From positions 44,929-108,928 of the forward strand of contig NZ_MSPR01000007.1 in the NCBI RefSeq assembly GCF_001984715.1: 64,000 nucleotides of DNA, given 5' to 3'. A model generated the notes under the pieces. That model was not told the DNA's origin. It saw only the letters and a list, made by a program, of their open reading frames with translations, and did not search any database. The DNA is from Streptococcus azizii (GTDB lineage: Bacteria; Bacillota; Bacilli; Lactobacillales; Streptococcaceae). The position numbers and the translations under genes are program-made. Positions 49,144-58,666 of the stretch are shown here, piece by piece. Within the stretch, counting starts at the first letter, position 1. Every line of letters starts with the position of its first letter.

Positions 49144-49673
49144 TTTACTTCTGTTCTCCTCATTTTATATACTTTCTTCCACTTACGAATCTTGGTCCGA
49201 AAAGTGGTAAAGGGTGCAACGGTATTGATATGAATCCATTTCCAAACAGGCCACTTGCTCGGCGTTGAACTGGCCCACTTTCTGATCCCAGAATGAAACA
49301 AGTCCTCATCTGTATAATGATTCACCTGCTGGACCACGCCATCCACCTGCTCTTGAAACTGTGCGATTAGTTCCTCCAAGGATAAATCCGCAACATCTTC
49401 ATAGAAGCTCTGATACAGGCCTCCAAGCTGATTCCATTTAAAATATGGGTGAGGGGTCACTACCTCAAGTCCAGCCGCTTCATCGCGTTCCCAACTTTGC
49501 AATAGTTTCAACCATCCTAATTGATAGGCTAGCATCTGGGCTGGGCTACGATCCACTTCATCAAGGAGGAGGTCCTTGTCTTTCTCCGAAATAGTCGAAA
49601 ATTCCCCAATAAAGAGTCCTGCTTTCCTTTGAATCTCTGCTATTAGCGCTGATTTTGATTCATATTCTTTCAT
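49134..49673 (-). CDS. ClbS/DfsB-family four-helix bundle protein
   Basis: A 179-residue soluble helical protein of the DinB-like ClbS/DfsB family. The N-terminal SKSALIAEIQRKA, the SPAQMLAYQLGWLKLLQSWE helix and the C-terminal TVAPFTTFRTKIRKWKK are typical. ClbS protects E. coli from its own colibactin, but most family members have no known role. It lies between deoB (one base apart) and punA (10-base overlap), so it is an integral part of a nucleoside salvage operon. A function in that pathway cannot be stated from sequence. Confidence 0.8.
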   Translation of the reverse strand: MKEYESKSALIAEIQRKAGLFIGEFSTISEKDKDLLLDEVDRSPAQMLAYQLGWLKLLQSWERDEAAGLEVVTPHPYFKWNQLGGLYQSFYEDVADLSLEELIAQFQEQVDGVVQQVNHYTDEDLFHSGIRKWASSTPSKWPVWKWIHINTVAPFTTFRTKIRKWKKVYKMRRTEVKCH

Positions 49674-49674
49674 C

Positions 49675-50886
49675 TTATACTAACCTTTCTAGGAAACTGT
49701 CTCCAATCTGGCTCTTTTCAACACCAAAGTTATCAGCAATGGTTGCTGAAATATCTGCGAAGTGTCCAAGGGGAAGAGTCCCTGCACCTGTTAGCGACTT
49801 TCCAAAGATGAGCAATGGCACATACTCACGGGTATGGTCTGTTCCGACATAGGTTGGATCATTTCCATGATCTGCTGTAATCATGAGGAGGTCATCCTCA
49901 CGAAGATTCATGATAATTTCTGGCAGACGTGCATCAAATTCTTCCAAGCAAGCACGGTAGCCGTCCGTGTCGCGACGGTGTCCGTAGACTGCATCAAAAT
50001 CTACTAGGTTAGTGAAAGATAAGCCTTCAGTAAAATTCTCATCTTGTAAGACCTTGATAAGAGTGTCGACACCGTGATTGTTCGACTGGTTGTGTCCCAT
50101 ATCATGAGAAATTCCTGCGCCATTAAAGATATCATTGATTTTTCCAACACCATAGGTAGCGATTCCTGCCGCTTTCAAGTTGTCCAGCACGGTTGGAGCA
50201 AATGGAGAAACGGCATAATCGTGACGATTGGCCGTCCGCAAGAAATGACCCGGTGTCCCCACATAGGGACGTGCGATGATGCGCCCCAATAAAGATGGGC
50301 GTTCGAGGGTAATCGAACGGGCGTACTCACAAATCTTATACAACTCTTCTAGCGGAATGATTTCTTCATGCGCTGCAATTTGAAGGACAGGGTCTGCAGA
50401 TGTGTAGACAATCAGCTCACCTGTTTCCATTTGACGGGGACCAAAATCATCGATAACAGCTGTTCCAGAATAAGGTTTATTGGCCTCACGGATAATTTTG
50501 CGACCTGAAAATGCTTCGATTTTCTGGAGAAGCTCTTCGGGGAAACCATCCCAGAAAGTATCAAAGGGATCTGTGATATTGAGACCCATAAGTTCCCAGT
50601 GACCTGTCATGGTATCTTTTCCGCGCGAGACCTCTTCTAATTTTGTGACATAGCCCGTTGGGCTTGCTTCAGCTACGACGGTTTGTAGCGGTCTCTCCCG
50701 TTCAATATTTCCCAGCCCTATTTTGGCCATATTTGGCACGGCTAAGCCTGTCGTTTCTGAAATATGCCCCAGAGTATCTGAGCTTGTATCTGGCTCACCG
50801 GCATTGAAAAATCGATCTGCATCAGGTGCTGCACCAATCCCTACAGAATCTAGTACAATGACGTGCATGCGGTTAAATCTTGCCAT
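49675..50886 (-). CDS. deoB: phosphopentomutase
   Basis: A 403-residue alkaline-phosphatase-superfamily enzyme that interconverts (deoxy)ribose-1-phosphate and -5-phosphate. The N-terminal metal site [12 protein letters not shown], the phosphorylated-Thr region KDTMTGHWE and the C-terminal metal ligands in TADHGNDPT and [11 protein letters not shown] are all intact. The internal ATG (MARFNR) is chosen because AAGGAG lies six bases ahead. First gene of the deoB-clbS-like-punA-deoD operon, whose products feed ribose-5-phosphate to rpiA upstream. Confidence 0.96.
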   Translation of the reverse strand: MARFNRMHVIVLDSVGIGAAPDADRFFNAGEPDTSSDTLGHISETTGLAVPNMAKIGLGNIERERPLQTVVAEASPTGYVTKLEEVSRGKDTMTGHWELMGLNITDPFDTFWDGFPEELLQKIEAFSGRKIIREANKPYSGTAVIDDFGPRQMETGELIVYTSADPVLQIAAHEEIIPLEELYKICEYARSITLERPSLLGRIIARPYVGTPGHFLRTANRHDYAVSPFAPTVLDNLKAAGIATYGVGKINDIFNGAGISHDMGHNQSNNHGVDTLIKVLQDENFTEGLSFTNLVDFDAVYGHRRDTDGYRACLEEFDARLPEIIMNLREDDLLMITADHGNDPTYVGTDHTREYVPLLIFGKSLTGAGTLPLGHFADISATIADNFGVEKSQIGDSFLERLV

Positions 50887-50917
50887 CTCGTTCTCCTTTA
50901 CATGAATGATTACTTCC

Positions 50918-50947
50918 ATTATAACACAAAAACGCTTTCCTAGTCAT
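50918..50947 (-). promoter_or_regulatory. deoB operon promoter
   Basis: On the minus strand ATGACT (50942-50947), an 18-bp spacer and an extended -10 (TGT, TATAAT at 50918-50923). A weak cre-like GGAAAGCGTTTTTG lies in the spacer; I would not call it without binding data. Confidence 0.6.
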
Positions 50948-50985
50948 TTCTAGGCAAAGCGCACTTGATAAACACTTATTCAGAC

Positions 50986-51625
50986 TGATACTCTCTAAAA
51001 ATCAACATCTGAATAGGCAGAAAAACCGAAGGTAGGGCTGACCTTGGGCAGGTGAGTCTATTACTCAATAAAAATCAAAAATAGACTAAGATACAAAGGG
51101 CGTTTACACGAGTTTCTCTCGCTCTATTTCCAACCTTCAACAGTCTATTCCCAGACTGTTGAAGCGAGCAAAGCGAAAATAGGAGGTTTGACGCAGAACC
51201 TCAAGTTCTGTGAAAAAACTATCTTTTTTGCACAGCTCGTAGCCCGTGTTCAATTACGTAAAACTTTTCTCAATAGTTCCATCCTATTTCAAGGGAACAG
51301 GCTGAAAACCTCCAGTGGAGGTTTTCAGCCTATTCATTAAAGACAGTCAATAAGTGTATTTATCTTCGCTTCTTAGTTTTTAAACTCAGTAACAAATTCC
51401 CTCACTTTTTAATTTCTAAGTTCGAACTTCTGTGGTCACTTTCGTGTTTCTGGGTGACCAGTTGAAACAGTTCACTGAACTGTTTCAATCTCATCTGTAA
51501 TTGGCTAAAGCCGAAACATCTGCCTATCTTTTTTCTCACATTTTTAGTCCGAACTCAGTTCAATTCACCGAGACTCTTGACGACGTATCCTTTTAATTTT
51601 TAAAGAGTATAAGAACAGCAGAATT
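50986..51625. repeat. composite BOX-like/modular repeat between rpiA and deoB
   Basis: BOX-like left ends lie near 50986 and 51063 and a right end at about 51600. Inside are the modules cagactgttgaagcgagc (51151), gaaaacctccagtggagg (51303), a single GGTCAC...GTGACC unit with the GAAACAGTTCACTGAACTGTTTC-type hairpin (about 51433-51487), and gtccgaactcagttc (51547). The order matches the other composite loci. No gene is present between rpiA and deoB. Confidence 0.75.
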
Positions 51626-51640
51626 TGATTTTGACAAATA

Positions 51641-52315
51641 TTACCGTTTCTCAAGGATGCGTGGTCCGTCCGGATAGCCAACGATAACCGTTGATACCAA
51701 CTGGATAAACAGGCCATGCTCTACCACTCCCACTGTATGGTCTAATTCATTGGCAAGAGAAACTGCATCAGGAATGTTTCTTAAATCTAAATCAATGATG
51801 TAATTTTTCATATCCGTCACATGCTTCTCCCCATCTTTCATACGAAAACTTGGACGATAGCCTTTTTCTTCAAACTTTCTACATAGTCTCTCTGCCCCAT
51901 ATTGAACGACTTCGACTGGTAATTTAAAAGCACCTAAGGTCTCCACAACCTTCGAGTCATCGACAATCCAAATACAATCCTTACTGCTGACTGCCACGAT
52001 CTTTTCCATGAGCAAGGCAGCACCTCCGCCCTTAATCCCATTAAAGGCTGCATCTACCTCATCAGCACCATCCACAGTAAGATCCACATAAGGCACTTCG
52101 TCAATAGATTTCAAGGGAATCCCTAGAGAGGCTGCATGCTCTGAAGTCGCATGAGAAGTTGTTACCCCAATAATCGACAGTCCTTCTTCTTGGACACGAC
52201 GCCCCAGCTCCTGCACAAAGTAGTAGGCGGTTGATCCTGTACCAAGACCAACAATCATCCCATCTGTGACAAATTCAGCAGCCTTTACACCTACTTGCTC
52301 TTTCAAATTTACCAT
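51641..52315 (-). CDS. rpiA: ribose-5-phosphate isomerase A
   Basis: A 224-residue cytoplasmic isomerase (ribose-5-phosphate to ribulose-5-phosphate). The substrate loop [15 protein letters not shown], the DGADEVD segment and the catalytic [14 protein letters not shown] region are intact. The start at MVNLKEQ is chosen from an AAGGAG seven bases upstream; the frame is open for 36 further codons with no ribosome site. An extended -10 (TGATATACT) lies upstream on the minus strand. It is separated from deoB by repeats but linked in pathway. Confidence 0.95.
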   Translation of the reverse strand: MVNLKEQVGVKAAEFVTDGMIVGLGTGSTAYYFVQELGRRVQEEGLSIIGVTTSHATSEHAASLGIPLKSIDEVPYVDLTVDGADEVDAAFNGIKGGGAALLMEKIVAVSSKDCIWIVDDSKVVETLGAFKLPVEVVQYGAERLCRKFEEKGYRPSFRMKDGEKHVTDMKNYIIDLDLRNIPDAVSLANELDHTVGVVEHGLFIQLVSTVIVGYPDGPRILEKR

Positions 52316-52369
52316 GACCGTACTCCTTTTAAAACGTTTTCCATTACAGTATATCATTTTACAATCCGT

Positions 52370-53031
52370 ATTGGAAATGAAAGTTTTATCAAGATACGAG
52401 GGCGTAAAGCAACTCCTGAACAAAATAGGAAATACGACGAAGAAACTGAAGTTTCTAGGAGTATTTATCTTTTTGTCAGCGAGTTGTAGCCTGAGTTCAA
52501 TTACATCAAGATACGAGAGCGTTTGACACGAGTTTCACTCGTTCTATTTCCAACCTTCAACAGTCTGTTCCTAGACTGTTGAAGCAACTCCTAGACAAAA
52601 TAGGAAATGTGACGAGTGAAAAGCTCCAGTGGAGGTTTTCAGCCTATTCATTAAAGACAGTAAATAAGTGTATTTATCTTCGCTTCTTAGTTTTTAAACT
52701 CAGTAACAAATTCCCTCACTTTTTAATTGCTAAGTTCGAGCTTCTGTGGTCACTTTCGTGTTTCTGGGTGACCAGTTGAAACAGTTCCCCGAACTGTTTC
52801 AATCTCATCTGTCATTGGCTAAAGCCAAAACAGCTGCCTACCCCCTTAAAGGGATTCTCAGCTGTAATTGGCTAAAGCCAAAACAGCTGCCTATCTATTT
52901 TCCGAGGTTTTAGGCTGAACTCAATTACACAAAATACAAAGCCCGTGAAAACTCAAAGCGAAATTGGGAAATCTGACGAGTGAAAAAGAGGTTCGCTGAA
53001 CCTAGACTCGCTCTCTGATTTCCAGGCTCGT
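52370..53031. repeat. composite modular repeat between rpiA and lemA
   Basis: Contains two copies of the cctgagttcaattac-type module (near 52490 and 52910), gaaaagctccagtggagg (52619), a single GGTCAC...GTGACC unit with an imperfect GAAACAGTTC...GAACTGTTTC hairpin (52747-52801), and two copies of the ggctaaagccaaaacagc module (about 52814 and 52870). It ends in two 50-bp units (starting 52980 and 53030) that duplicate the lemA terminator arm. No gene is supported. Confidence 0.75.
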
Positions 53032-53060
53032 GAAAAAGAGGTTCGCTGAACCTCTTTTTC
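53032..53060 (-). terminator. lemA terminator
   Basis: GAAAAAGAGGTTC-gct-GAACCTCTTTTTC, a perfect 13-bp stem with a 3-nt loop directly after the lemA stop. A truncated duplicate of the left arm and core lies 50 bp further downstream. Confidence 0.8.
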
Positions 53061-53068
53061 TTTCTTGA

Positions 53069-53647
53069 CTATTTATCTCCCAAATTAACACTTGGAACGG
53101 TGGTTGCAGCATCTGATGTCGCTTGGAATAAGTCTACTTTTTCATAACCGAAGATTCCTGCATAAATACTTGTTGGGAAGCGTTTAATCTTCTTATTGTA
53201 GGAGGTCGCAACGGTGTTGTAGTCCTTACGAGCAACTAAGAGACGATTTTCTGTTCCTTCTAACTCTGTAATCAAGTCAGATACCTGCTGGTTGGAATTG
53301 AGTTGCGGATAATTTTCTGTTAGGACTAGGAGCCTAGAAACCGCTGAATCCAACGCACTTTGTCCTTCCTTATACTCGGATGACCCTTGCTTGCTGGAGC
53401 CGATCTTTGCCCGCGCATCAGCAATAGCGGTAAAAACTTCTGTCTCGTGTTCCATAGCGCCTTTGACAGAAGCCACGACATTGGGAATCAAGTCATACCG
53501 TCGTTGCAGTTGGGTATCAACATTGGACTGGGCATTTTCAACCTCAGCATAGCTATCAACAAGACCATTGTATTGTCCAATGGCTCCCATTGCGATAAAG
53601 ACAATCGCTAAAACGGGAATGAGAATATAGAGTAATTTTTTATTCAT
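53069..53647 (-). CDS. lemA: LemA family protein
   Basis: A 192-residue protein with one N-terminal membrane helix (about 4-22) and a coiled helical domain. The family signature YNGLVDSYAEVENAQSNVDT followed by QLQRRYDLIPNVVASVKG is clear, as is ENYPQLNSNQQVSDLITELEGTEN further on. Function is poorly known; genes of this type are often next to TPM-domain proteins, as here. The start was chosen at MNKKLL, with AAAGGA upstream overlapping the preceding gene's end. The longer frame is the TPM gene's Gly-rich tail read out of frame. Confidence 0.93.
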   Translation of the reverse strand: MNKKLLYILIPVLAIVFIAMGAIGQYNGLVDSYAEVENAQSNVDTQLQRRYDLIPNVVASVKGAMEHETEVFTAIADARAKIGSSKQGSSEYKEGQSALDSAVSRLLVLTENYPQLNSNQQVSDLITELEGTENRLLVARKDYNTVATSYNKKIKRFPTSIYAGIFGYEKVDLFQATSDAATTVPSVNLGDK

Positions 53648-53666
53648 TATCGTTTCCTTTCTTTTT

Positions 53667-54455
53667 CTACCAGCCAGACGAGGCACCGCCTCCGCCACCA
53701 CCGCCGCCAGACCAACCACCACCACCGAATCCTGAAGATCCTGAGGAATGAGAGCGATTACTGGATCGGCTAGAAGCATTGAGTAAAAGCCATAGCAGGG
53801 CATCTCCACCTCCGCCTCGACCGCCTCTGCCACCTCGACCACCACCTTTTAATAGGGAAAACATCGCAATTCCGACAATGATGATGGGAATCAGCAAAGA
53901 AGCTAAATCATCTTCACCACGGCTCTCCTCAAACTCCTCCATACGAGCTTGAGCTCTGTCTGTACCATAAAAGGCATCTCCGATGGCATCTACAATATAG
54001 CGCACACCTCCATTATAATCACCCTTTCGGAAAAAATCTCGCGCATCTTCTAATATCCGCCTCGCAGCAACATCTGTCAACACTGTCGCTGCATTGTCTG
54101 AGGTTTCAATCCGAAACTTACGGTCGTCTAAGGCGATGACTACCAGCACCCCATTGTTCGTTCCTGCAAAGCCGACCTGCCACTTTCGGAACACATCGTT
54201 AGCTAGAGATTCGATATCCCCCGAGAGTCCTCCCGTCATATAGACCCCGACTTGGAGCTGTTCACTCGTTGATTTCCAGGCCCGATTCTCACTATCAATA
54301 GCCCGAATCGTTTCCTGAGAGAGTAAGTTCGTCTCATCAAGCACTGTTGATTCTTGTGGTCTATCCGGAACGCGGGCATCAACCGAAGGGATCATCAGCA
54401 CTAACATGAGGGGGATTACCAATAAGCCGACAAGCCATTTTACACCTTTCTTCAT
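53667..54455 (-). CDS. TPM (YgcG) domain membrane protein
   Basis: A 262-residue protein: a signal peptide or N-terminal anchor (residues 7-27, ending SVDA), a TPM domain (about 35-165: DETNLLSQETIRAIDSENR, NNGVLVVIALDDRKFRIETS), a membrane segment (about 185-200), and a Gly/Ser-rich tail (GFGGGGWSGGGGGGGGASSG). TPM domains occur in proteins implicated in membrane-protein quality control and photosystem repair; the role in streptococci is not established. It begins the two-gene operon with lemA, 19 bases apart. Confidence 0.88.
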   Translation of the reverse strand: MKKGVKWLVGLLVIPLMLVLMIPSVDARVPDRPQESTVLDETNLLSQETIRAIDSENRAWKSTSEQLQVGVYMTGGLSGDIESLANDVFRKWQVGFAGTNNGVLVVIALDDRKFRIETSDNAATVLTDVAARRILEDARDFFRKGDYNGGVRYIVDAIGDAFYGTDRAQARMEEFEESRGEDDLASLLIPIIIVGIAMFSLLKGGGRGGRGGRGGGGDALLWLLLNASSRSSNRSHSSGSSGFGGGGWSGGGGGGGGASSGW

Positions 54456-54492
54456 AGGATGACCTCCTTTTTACTATTATACCATCTTTCCC

Positions 54493-55077
54493 CTATCTAT
54501 TTACGATTTGATCTACCCTTTCCTGTAATTTCGGAAGCAATTCCGTCGCAAACCAAGGATTCTTAGCCTGCCAGATATTATTACGTGGAGAGGGATGCAC
54601 GAGAGGAAAGTACCGTGGTAGATATTCCTCATAAGCACGAACTGTTTCTGTCAAGGTTCTTTTTTTCCTATCTTTCAAATAGTACTCCTGGGCATATCGT
54701 CCAATCAAAATAATCAATTCGAGTTGAGGCAGATGGGTCAGTAGCTGCGGATGCCATTGAGGGGCAAAATCTCTTCGCGGTGGTAAGTCCCCTGACTTCC
54801 CTTTTCCTGGATAGTAAAAATCCATGGGTAAAATCGCAAACTGACAGCTGTCGTAAAAGGTCGCTACACCCACGCCCAACCACTTTCGCAAGCTGTCCCC
54901 ACTAGGATCTGCAAATAGCTGCTGACGCTCCTCAGCTCTCCAACCTGGAGCCTGACCGACAATCAGAATTTTAGCTGTAGGACCTGCCTGAAACAGGGGG
55001 CTAATGCCCTGATCTGTATAGGAACGATTTTCAGGAGCTTTCATAATGGCTGTTCGGATACTCGCTATACTAGACAT
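54493..55077 (-). CDS. uracil-DNA glycosylase family protein
   Basis: A 194-residue single-domain protein of the UDG superfamily. ILIVGQAPGWRAEE (about 36-49) is the substrate/water-activating motif region. IILIGRYAQEYYL is the central strand, and LVHPSPRN (around 159) is the DNA-intercalation loop. It differs from classical Ung (GQDPYH) and resembles the uracil-DNA glycosylase-like proteins of Firmicutes; activity on uracil is inferred only. Located between pepV and the TPM-lemA pair, all on the minus strand. Confidence 0.85.
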   Translation of the reverse strand: MSSIASIRTAIMKAPENRSYTDQGISPLFQAGPTAKILIVGQAPGWRAEERQQLFADPSGDSLRKWLGVGVATFYDSCQFAILPMDFYYPGKGKSGDLPPRRDFAPQWHPQLLTHLPQLELIILIGRYAQEYYLKDRKKRTLTETVRAYEEYLPRYFPLVHPSPRNNIWQAKNPWFATELLPKLQERVDQIVNR

Positions 55078-55096
55078 AAGCCCCTCCTTTGCAAAA

Positions 55097-55121
55097 GGAA
55101 CTGGACATCTAGCCCAGCTCC
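55097..55121 (-). terminator. possible weak terminator between pepV and the UDG-family gene
   Basis: On the minus strand GGAGCTGG pairs with CCAGTTCC, with one G-U pair, around a 9-nt loop and is followed by TTTTGC. The T run is short. Confidence 0.4.
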
Positions 55122-55143
55122 GCTTATCCGCTTTCTATAACGC

Positions 55144-56541
55144 TTATTTGACCAACTCATAAATCGCTTCGGCGTAGATAGCCGCCGCCCGCATCAAATC
55201 TTCAACAACGATAAATTCATTGGCTTGATGCATGGTGTCTGTATAGCCCGGGAACATAGCACCGTAGGCCACGCCACGTTTCAACAGACGACCAAAGGTT
55301 CCACCACCGATGACTTGCTCATGACCACATAATCCCGTCTGACGTTCGTAGACATCCAGCAAGGTCGCAACAAGTGGATCTTCCATCGGTACATAGTGCG
55401 GCGTATGCCCCTGTTCTGACAAGGTTACATCCGCTACAGCCAGTTTCTGCAAAACAGCCTGAATCTCTTCGGGACTCCTACCTTTTGGATAGCGGAAATT
55501 GAGCGCAATCGTATTATTTGCTAGGGTTTCATCAAAGCGAAAGACCCCTGCATTCATGGATAAGGCACCCATTTTCTCATCTGTATGTGCCACACCAAGC
55601 GCTTGTCCTGCATGGTCCTCAAACAAGACCTCTCCTGCAATAGAAAGGTAGTCCTTGGCTGGACCTGCAAAGTCAAATTGGTTTAAGAAGCGAGCCAAGT
55701 AGGTCGCACCGTTAACACCGGACTGAGGGGAGGCCCCGTGAGCTGATTTTCCAATAATGGTCACCTTTGATAATCCATCTTCTTCTGCCAGCTCAAAGGC
55801 CACTTTATGCTCAGCTGCAAAAGCTGCTAGCTTGTCCGCAAGATCTGGCAATACTCCTGATACAAGAGCTGTTGCCGATTCCGGCACCATATTTTCACGC
55901 AAACCACCTGTAAAGCAATGCAAGCGAGCTGCTCCGCTATTTTCCCCAGTGAAGTGGAGATAGGCAGTAATATTTCCTTTTTCCCCGTTGATAATCGGAA
56001 ATTCAGCATCAGGAGAAAAGCCAAAGTCAGGTTCTTTGACACCGCTATGTTCAAAGTAATAATCCATATCTGCCCATCCAGATTCTTCGTCCGTCCCTAC
56101 AACAAATCGAACCTTCTTTGAAATGGGCAAGCCCAATTCCTTGATAATCTTGAGGCCGTAATAGCAGGCCATGGTTGGTCCCTTATCGTCACTTGAACCG
56201 CGTGCATAGAGCTTGCCGTCCTTAATGGTCGGAGTGTAGGGGTCTGTATCCCATCCACTTCCTGCTGGTACCACATCCATGTGCGCAAAGATTCCAAGCA
56301 CTTCATCACCATCACCGTATTCAAAATGTCCTGCATAGTTATCAACGTTTTTCGTTGGATAACCATCACGCTCTGCAATTTCTAAAAATTTATGAAGAGC
56401 CTTGACAGGTCCAGGTCCGAATGGATGGGCTGCATCTGCTAGATGATCCTCACGCTCAGAGTTAATGGCAAGCAAGCTAAACAGGTCCGCCAGCAAATCC
56501 TCACGACGCTTTTCCACCTCTGCTTTAAAATCAATCGTCAT
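55144..56541 (-). CDS. pepV: Xaa-His dipeptidase PepV
   Basis: A 465-residue M20-family metallopeptidase that hydrolyses dipeptides taken up by the cell. The zinc ligands and catalytic residues are in [39 protein letters not shown] and the C-terminal [21 protein letters not shown]. Length is normal for lactic acid bacteria. The ATG at 56541 has AAGGAG six bases ahead. An extended -10 (TGGTAGAAT; 56574-56582) lies upstream on the minus strand. Probably monocistronic or leaking into the UDG-family gene. Confidence 0.95.
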   Translation of the reverse strand: MTIDFKAEVEKRREDLLADLFSLLAINSEREDHLADAAHPFGPGPVKALHKFLEIAERDGYPTKNVDNYAGHFEYGDGDEVLGIFAHMDVVPAGSGWDTDPYTPTIKDGKLYARGSSDDKGPTMACYYGLKIIKELGLPISKKVRFVVGTDEESGWADMDYYFEHSGVKEPDFGFSPDAEFPIINGEKGNITAYLHFTGENSGAARLHCFTGGLRENMVPESATALVSGVLPDLADKLAAFAAEHKVAFELAEEDGLSKVTIIGKSAHGASPQSGVNGATYLARFLNQFDFAGPAKDYLSIAGEVLFEDHAGQALGVAHTDEKMGALSMNAGVFRFDETLANNTIALNFRYPKGRSPEEIQAVLQKLAVADVTLSEQGHTPHYVPMEDPLVATLLDVYERQTGLCGHEQVIGGGTFGRLLKRGVAYGAMFPGYTDTMHQANEFIVVEDLMRAAAIYAEAIYELVK

Positions 56542-56690
56542 CTGCTTCTCCTTTTCAAGTATGAATTGATACCATTCTACCATAAAATGAAAGAGATTTC
56601 ATACATTTGGCAGGGGAAAGGGGAGATAAGAGGTAGGACAATATCTGTTTAGGCAAACGAACTTTAATGTAAGCAAGATGTCAAACATGC

Positions 56691-56752
56691 ATGTTGCAAC
56701 ATAGATACGTATACATTTCCCCCCTAGGTAACAGATAGCCCGAAGGGGGAAG
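56691..56752. other. hairpin region after the bacteriocin-type ABC operon
   Basis: A 12-bp palindrome ATGTTGCAACAT (about 56691-56702) and a stem TTTCCCCCCT/AGGGGGAA with a long loop (56716-56752) lie between the ABC ATPase stop and pepV. The second may act as a terminator, but it has no U tract on the minus strand. Confidence 0.4.
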
Positions 56753-56780
56753 AAAATACTTACAAGCAACTAATTCCCAC

Positions 56781-57413
56781 CTATTTGTCTAATTCTATCA
56801 CGCGCTGACATTTTTCTGCTACTGCTTGGCTATGGGTAGCAATAATAATACAAGAATCTTTAGATTGACGGTATTTTAACGAAGTCAGTACCTCTTCTTC
56901 AGTTATTCTATCCAAAGCCCCCGTTATTTCATCTCCAATGATAATGGAGGGTTTTTTCACTAACGCACGGGAGATTGATATTAGCTGACGTTGTCCCCCT
57001 GAAATTTCTGAAGGATATTTATCTCTCAGATGAGTAATTTGCAGTTCTTCCATAATGTCCCTTACTTTAGATTCCCTAGCACTCTCTGTCTCCTTTAAAA
57101 ATTTCAACGGAAGGGCAACATTATCAAAACAGGTCAAATCTTCCAATAATTGATAATCTTGTGGAATATAACCAATATGACGCAAACGATAGCTCGCCAA
57201 GAGTCTATCATTTTTAGGCTGAATATTCCCAAAAATAGAGCAAGTACCTGTATAGGAAGAATCCAAGCCCGCTATGATGTTTAACAAAGTGGACTTTCCT
57301 GTGCCAATTCTTCCTTTTATTGCTGTCAGTACTCCAGACTCTACTTGCATGTCAAATTGATCAAAGATAACATTTTTATTGTATTTTTTATTTATTGCTT
57401 TTAACGTTATCAT
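56781..57413 (-). CDS. ABC transporter ATP-binding protein of the bacteriocin-like cluster
   Basis: A 210-residue LolD/MacB-type ATPase. Walker A is GRIGTGKST (about 35-43), Q-loop IPQDYQLL, signature SGGQRQLISISRAL, Walker B IIIGDEITGAL and H-loop ATHS. The catalytic Glu follows the Walker B Asp. The start is the ATG at 57413, with AGGAGG seven bases upstream. It lies 11 bases after the second permease gene and completes a bacteriocin-permease-permease-ATPase set, so export of, or immunity to, the bacteriocin-like peptide is the likely job. Confidence 0.9.
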   Translation of the reverse strand: MITLKAINKKYNKNVIFDQFDMQVESGVLTAIKGRIGTGKSTLLNIIAGLDSSYTGTCSIFGNIQPKNDRLLASYRLRHIGYIPQDYQLLEDLTCFDNVALPLKFLKETESARESKVRDIMEELQITHLRDKYPSEISGGQRQLISISRALVKKPSIIIGDEITGALDRITEEEVLTSLKYRQSKDSCIIIATHSQAVAEKCQRVIELDK

Positions 57414-57424
57414 CAATATCCCTC

Positions 57425-58666
57425 CTAACTATATCCCGTCTTCTTGCATAGTATAGAATAAATCCCCAGATACAACAATAAATTTCCCAGTAATCCAAAA
57501 GGTAAGATAAGGAAGTCTTTAAATAAAATGATTTCAATGAGTAAGCATGTCAATATAGAAACCATGTAATATAGGGAACAAATTCTAAATAGAATTCGAG
57601 CTTTTAAATCGTTCCCCATTAACCAACTCACACGAATGCTATCTCTATAGTATCTCAATATTAGTATTGAAAGACTGATAATTAGATAGCAGAAAAGGCT
57701 ACTAAGAACGACCAATAAAATGATGAGCAGCATTCTAGAATAAGTAACAGCAGATAGTAGTTGCTCATATTTTATAAAAAAATCATCCACTTCAATAATT
57801 GAATAATCTACAAAACCTGATTGATGAGAATACCTTTGAATGACCCTCAACATCTCACCTTCTGACAAGCGCGTTACAAATTGACTATTCAGCATCGCAA
57901 AATATAGAATACCTTCAAATGAAAAGTCATCTGCACCGACTGCTGCAAGGATAGGAGGATAAGGAACAACTAGATAATCATCCAGATAAAACTCTGGATT
58001 CCCTTTATAATACACATAGCTATTTGGCGGTAGAAAGCCTTTTACCTCAAAGGTCACATCTTTCGTATAAAATCCCGCAACCAACTTATCTCCTACCTGA
58101 TAATGACCACGGTAGTGATGACCTAAAATAATAGGGTAGTTTTCTAAGTTGGACAAAGTCATATTTTTCCAATCGAACTCTTCTCCCTCCTCAACGGTCA
58201 GTTGATAGAAATTAAATGCTTTCTGACTAATTTGAAAGGATTTCACTGCCATAGGTTGCGGAGTACTTTGATTGAAATTATCTATTTCTCGACTATACAA
58301 AAAATTCTCCCCTTTATCAAATGATTGAATAAAGAGTGGTTGATTAAATGTTGGCAAAAATTCAAATCCTTGTGACTGGTACAAACTGTTATAGAAATTT
58401 ACAAGAGTGTTGAGTTTTTCTCTATCTGTTCTAAACTGATAAAAATCGGCATCTTCCAATAATGTATCAATTAATGTATAACGACTATATCCATGAGACA
58501 TCTGATTTAAGTTATGTCTAGCCTGACTATTTTTTAATAATAACTGGCTAGATATTGTTATCAGGCTGGTAAGTAATACTACCAAAACAATTGACACACC
58601 ATGAAGCAGAGATAATGAGAAAACCTTCCTCCGTTTGGTCATTACGTGTTTACTACTTATCTGCAT
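57425..58666 (-). CDS. FtsX-like permease, second half of a split bacteriocin-associated permease
   Basis: A 413-residue membrane protein: one N-terminal helix (about 17-42), a large extracytoplasmic domain (about 45-285), then three helices (about 300-332, 350-370, 375-405). That is the MacB/FtsX topology. The bacteriocin-associated integral membrane proteins known from lactococcin 972-type clusters are single chains of about this length plus that of the preceding gene. Here the two halves are separate genes overlapping by 14 bases (ATGCAGATAAGTAG). An AGAGGA site ahead of this ATG supports independent initiation instead of a recent frameshift. Confidence 0.75.
   Translation of the reverse strand: MQISSKHVMTKRRKVFSLSLLHGVSIVLVVLLTSLITISSQLLLKNSQARHNLNQMSHGYSRYTLIDTLLEDADFYQFRTDREKLNTLVNFYNSLYQSQGFEFLPTFNQPLFIQSFDKGENFLYSREIDNFNQSTPQPMAVKSFQISQKAFNFYQLTVEEGEEFDWKNMTLSNLENYPIILGHHYRGHYQVGDKLVAGFYTKDVTFEVKGFLPPNSYVYYKGNPEFYLDDYLVVPYPPILAAVGADDFSFEGILYFAMLNSQFVTRLSEGEMLRVIQRYSHQSGFVDYSIIEVDDFFIKYEQLLSAVTYSRMLLIILLVVLSSLFCYLIISLSILILRYYRDSIRVSWLMGNDLKARILFRICSLYYMVSILTCLLIEIILFKDFLILPFGLLGNLLLYLGIYSILCKKTGYS

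Noticed and set aside
50924..50941. cre-like GGAAAGCGTTTTTG in the deoB promoter
   Set aside because: Three mismatches to the cre pattern; too weak to call beside the clear glgP cre.
53648..53845. 66-codon N-terminal extension of LemA
   Set aside because: It is the Gly-rich tail of the upstream TPM gene read out of frame; the LemA start has its own ribosome site.
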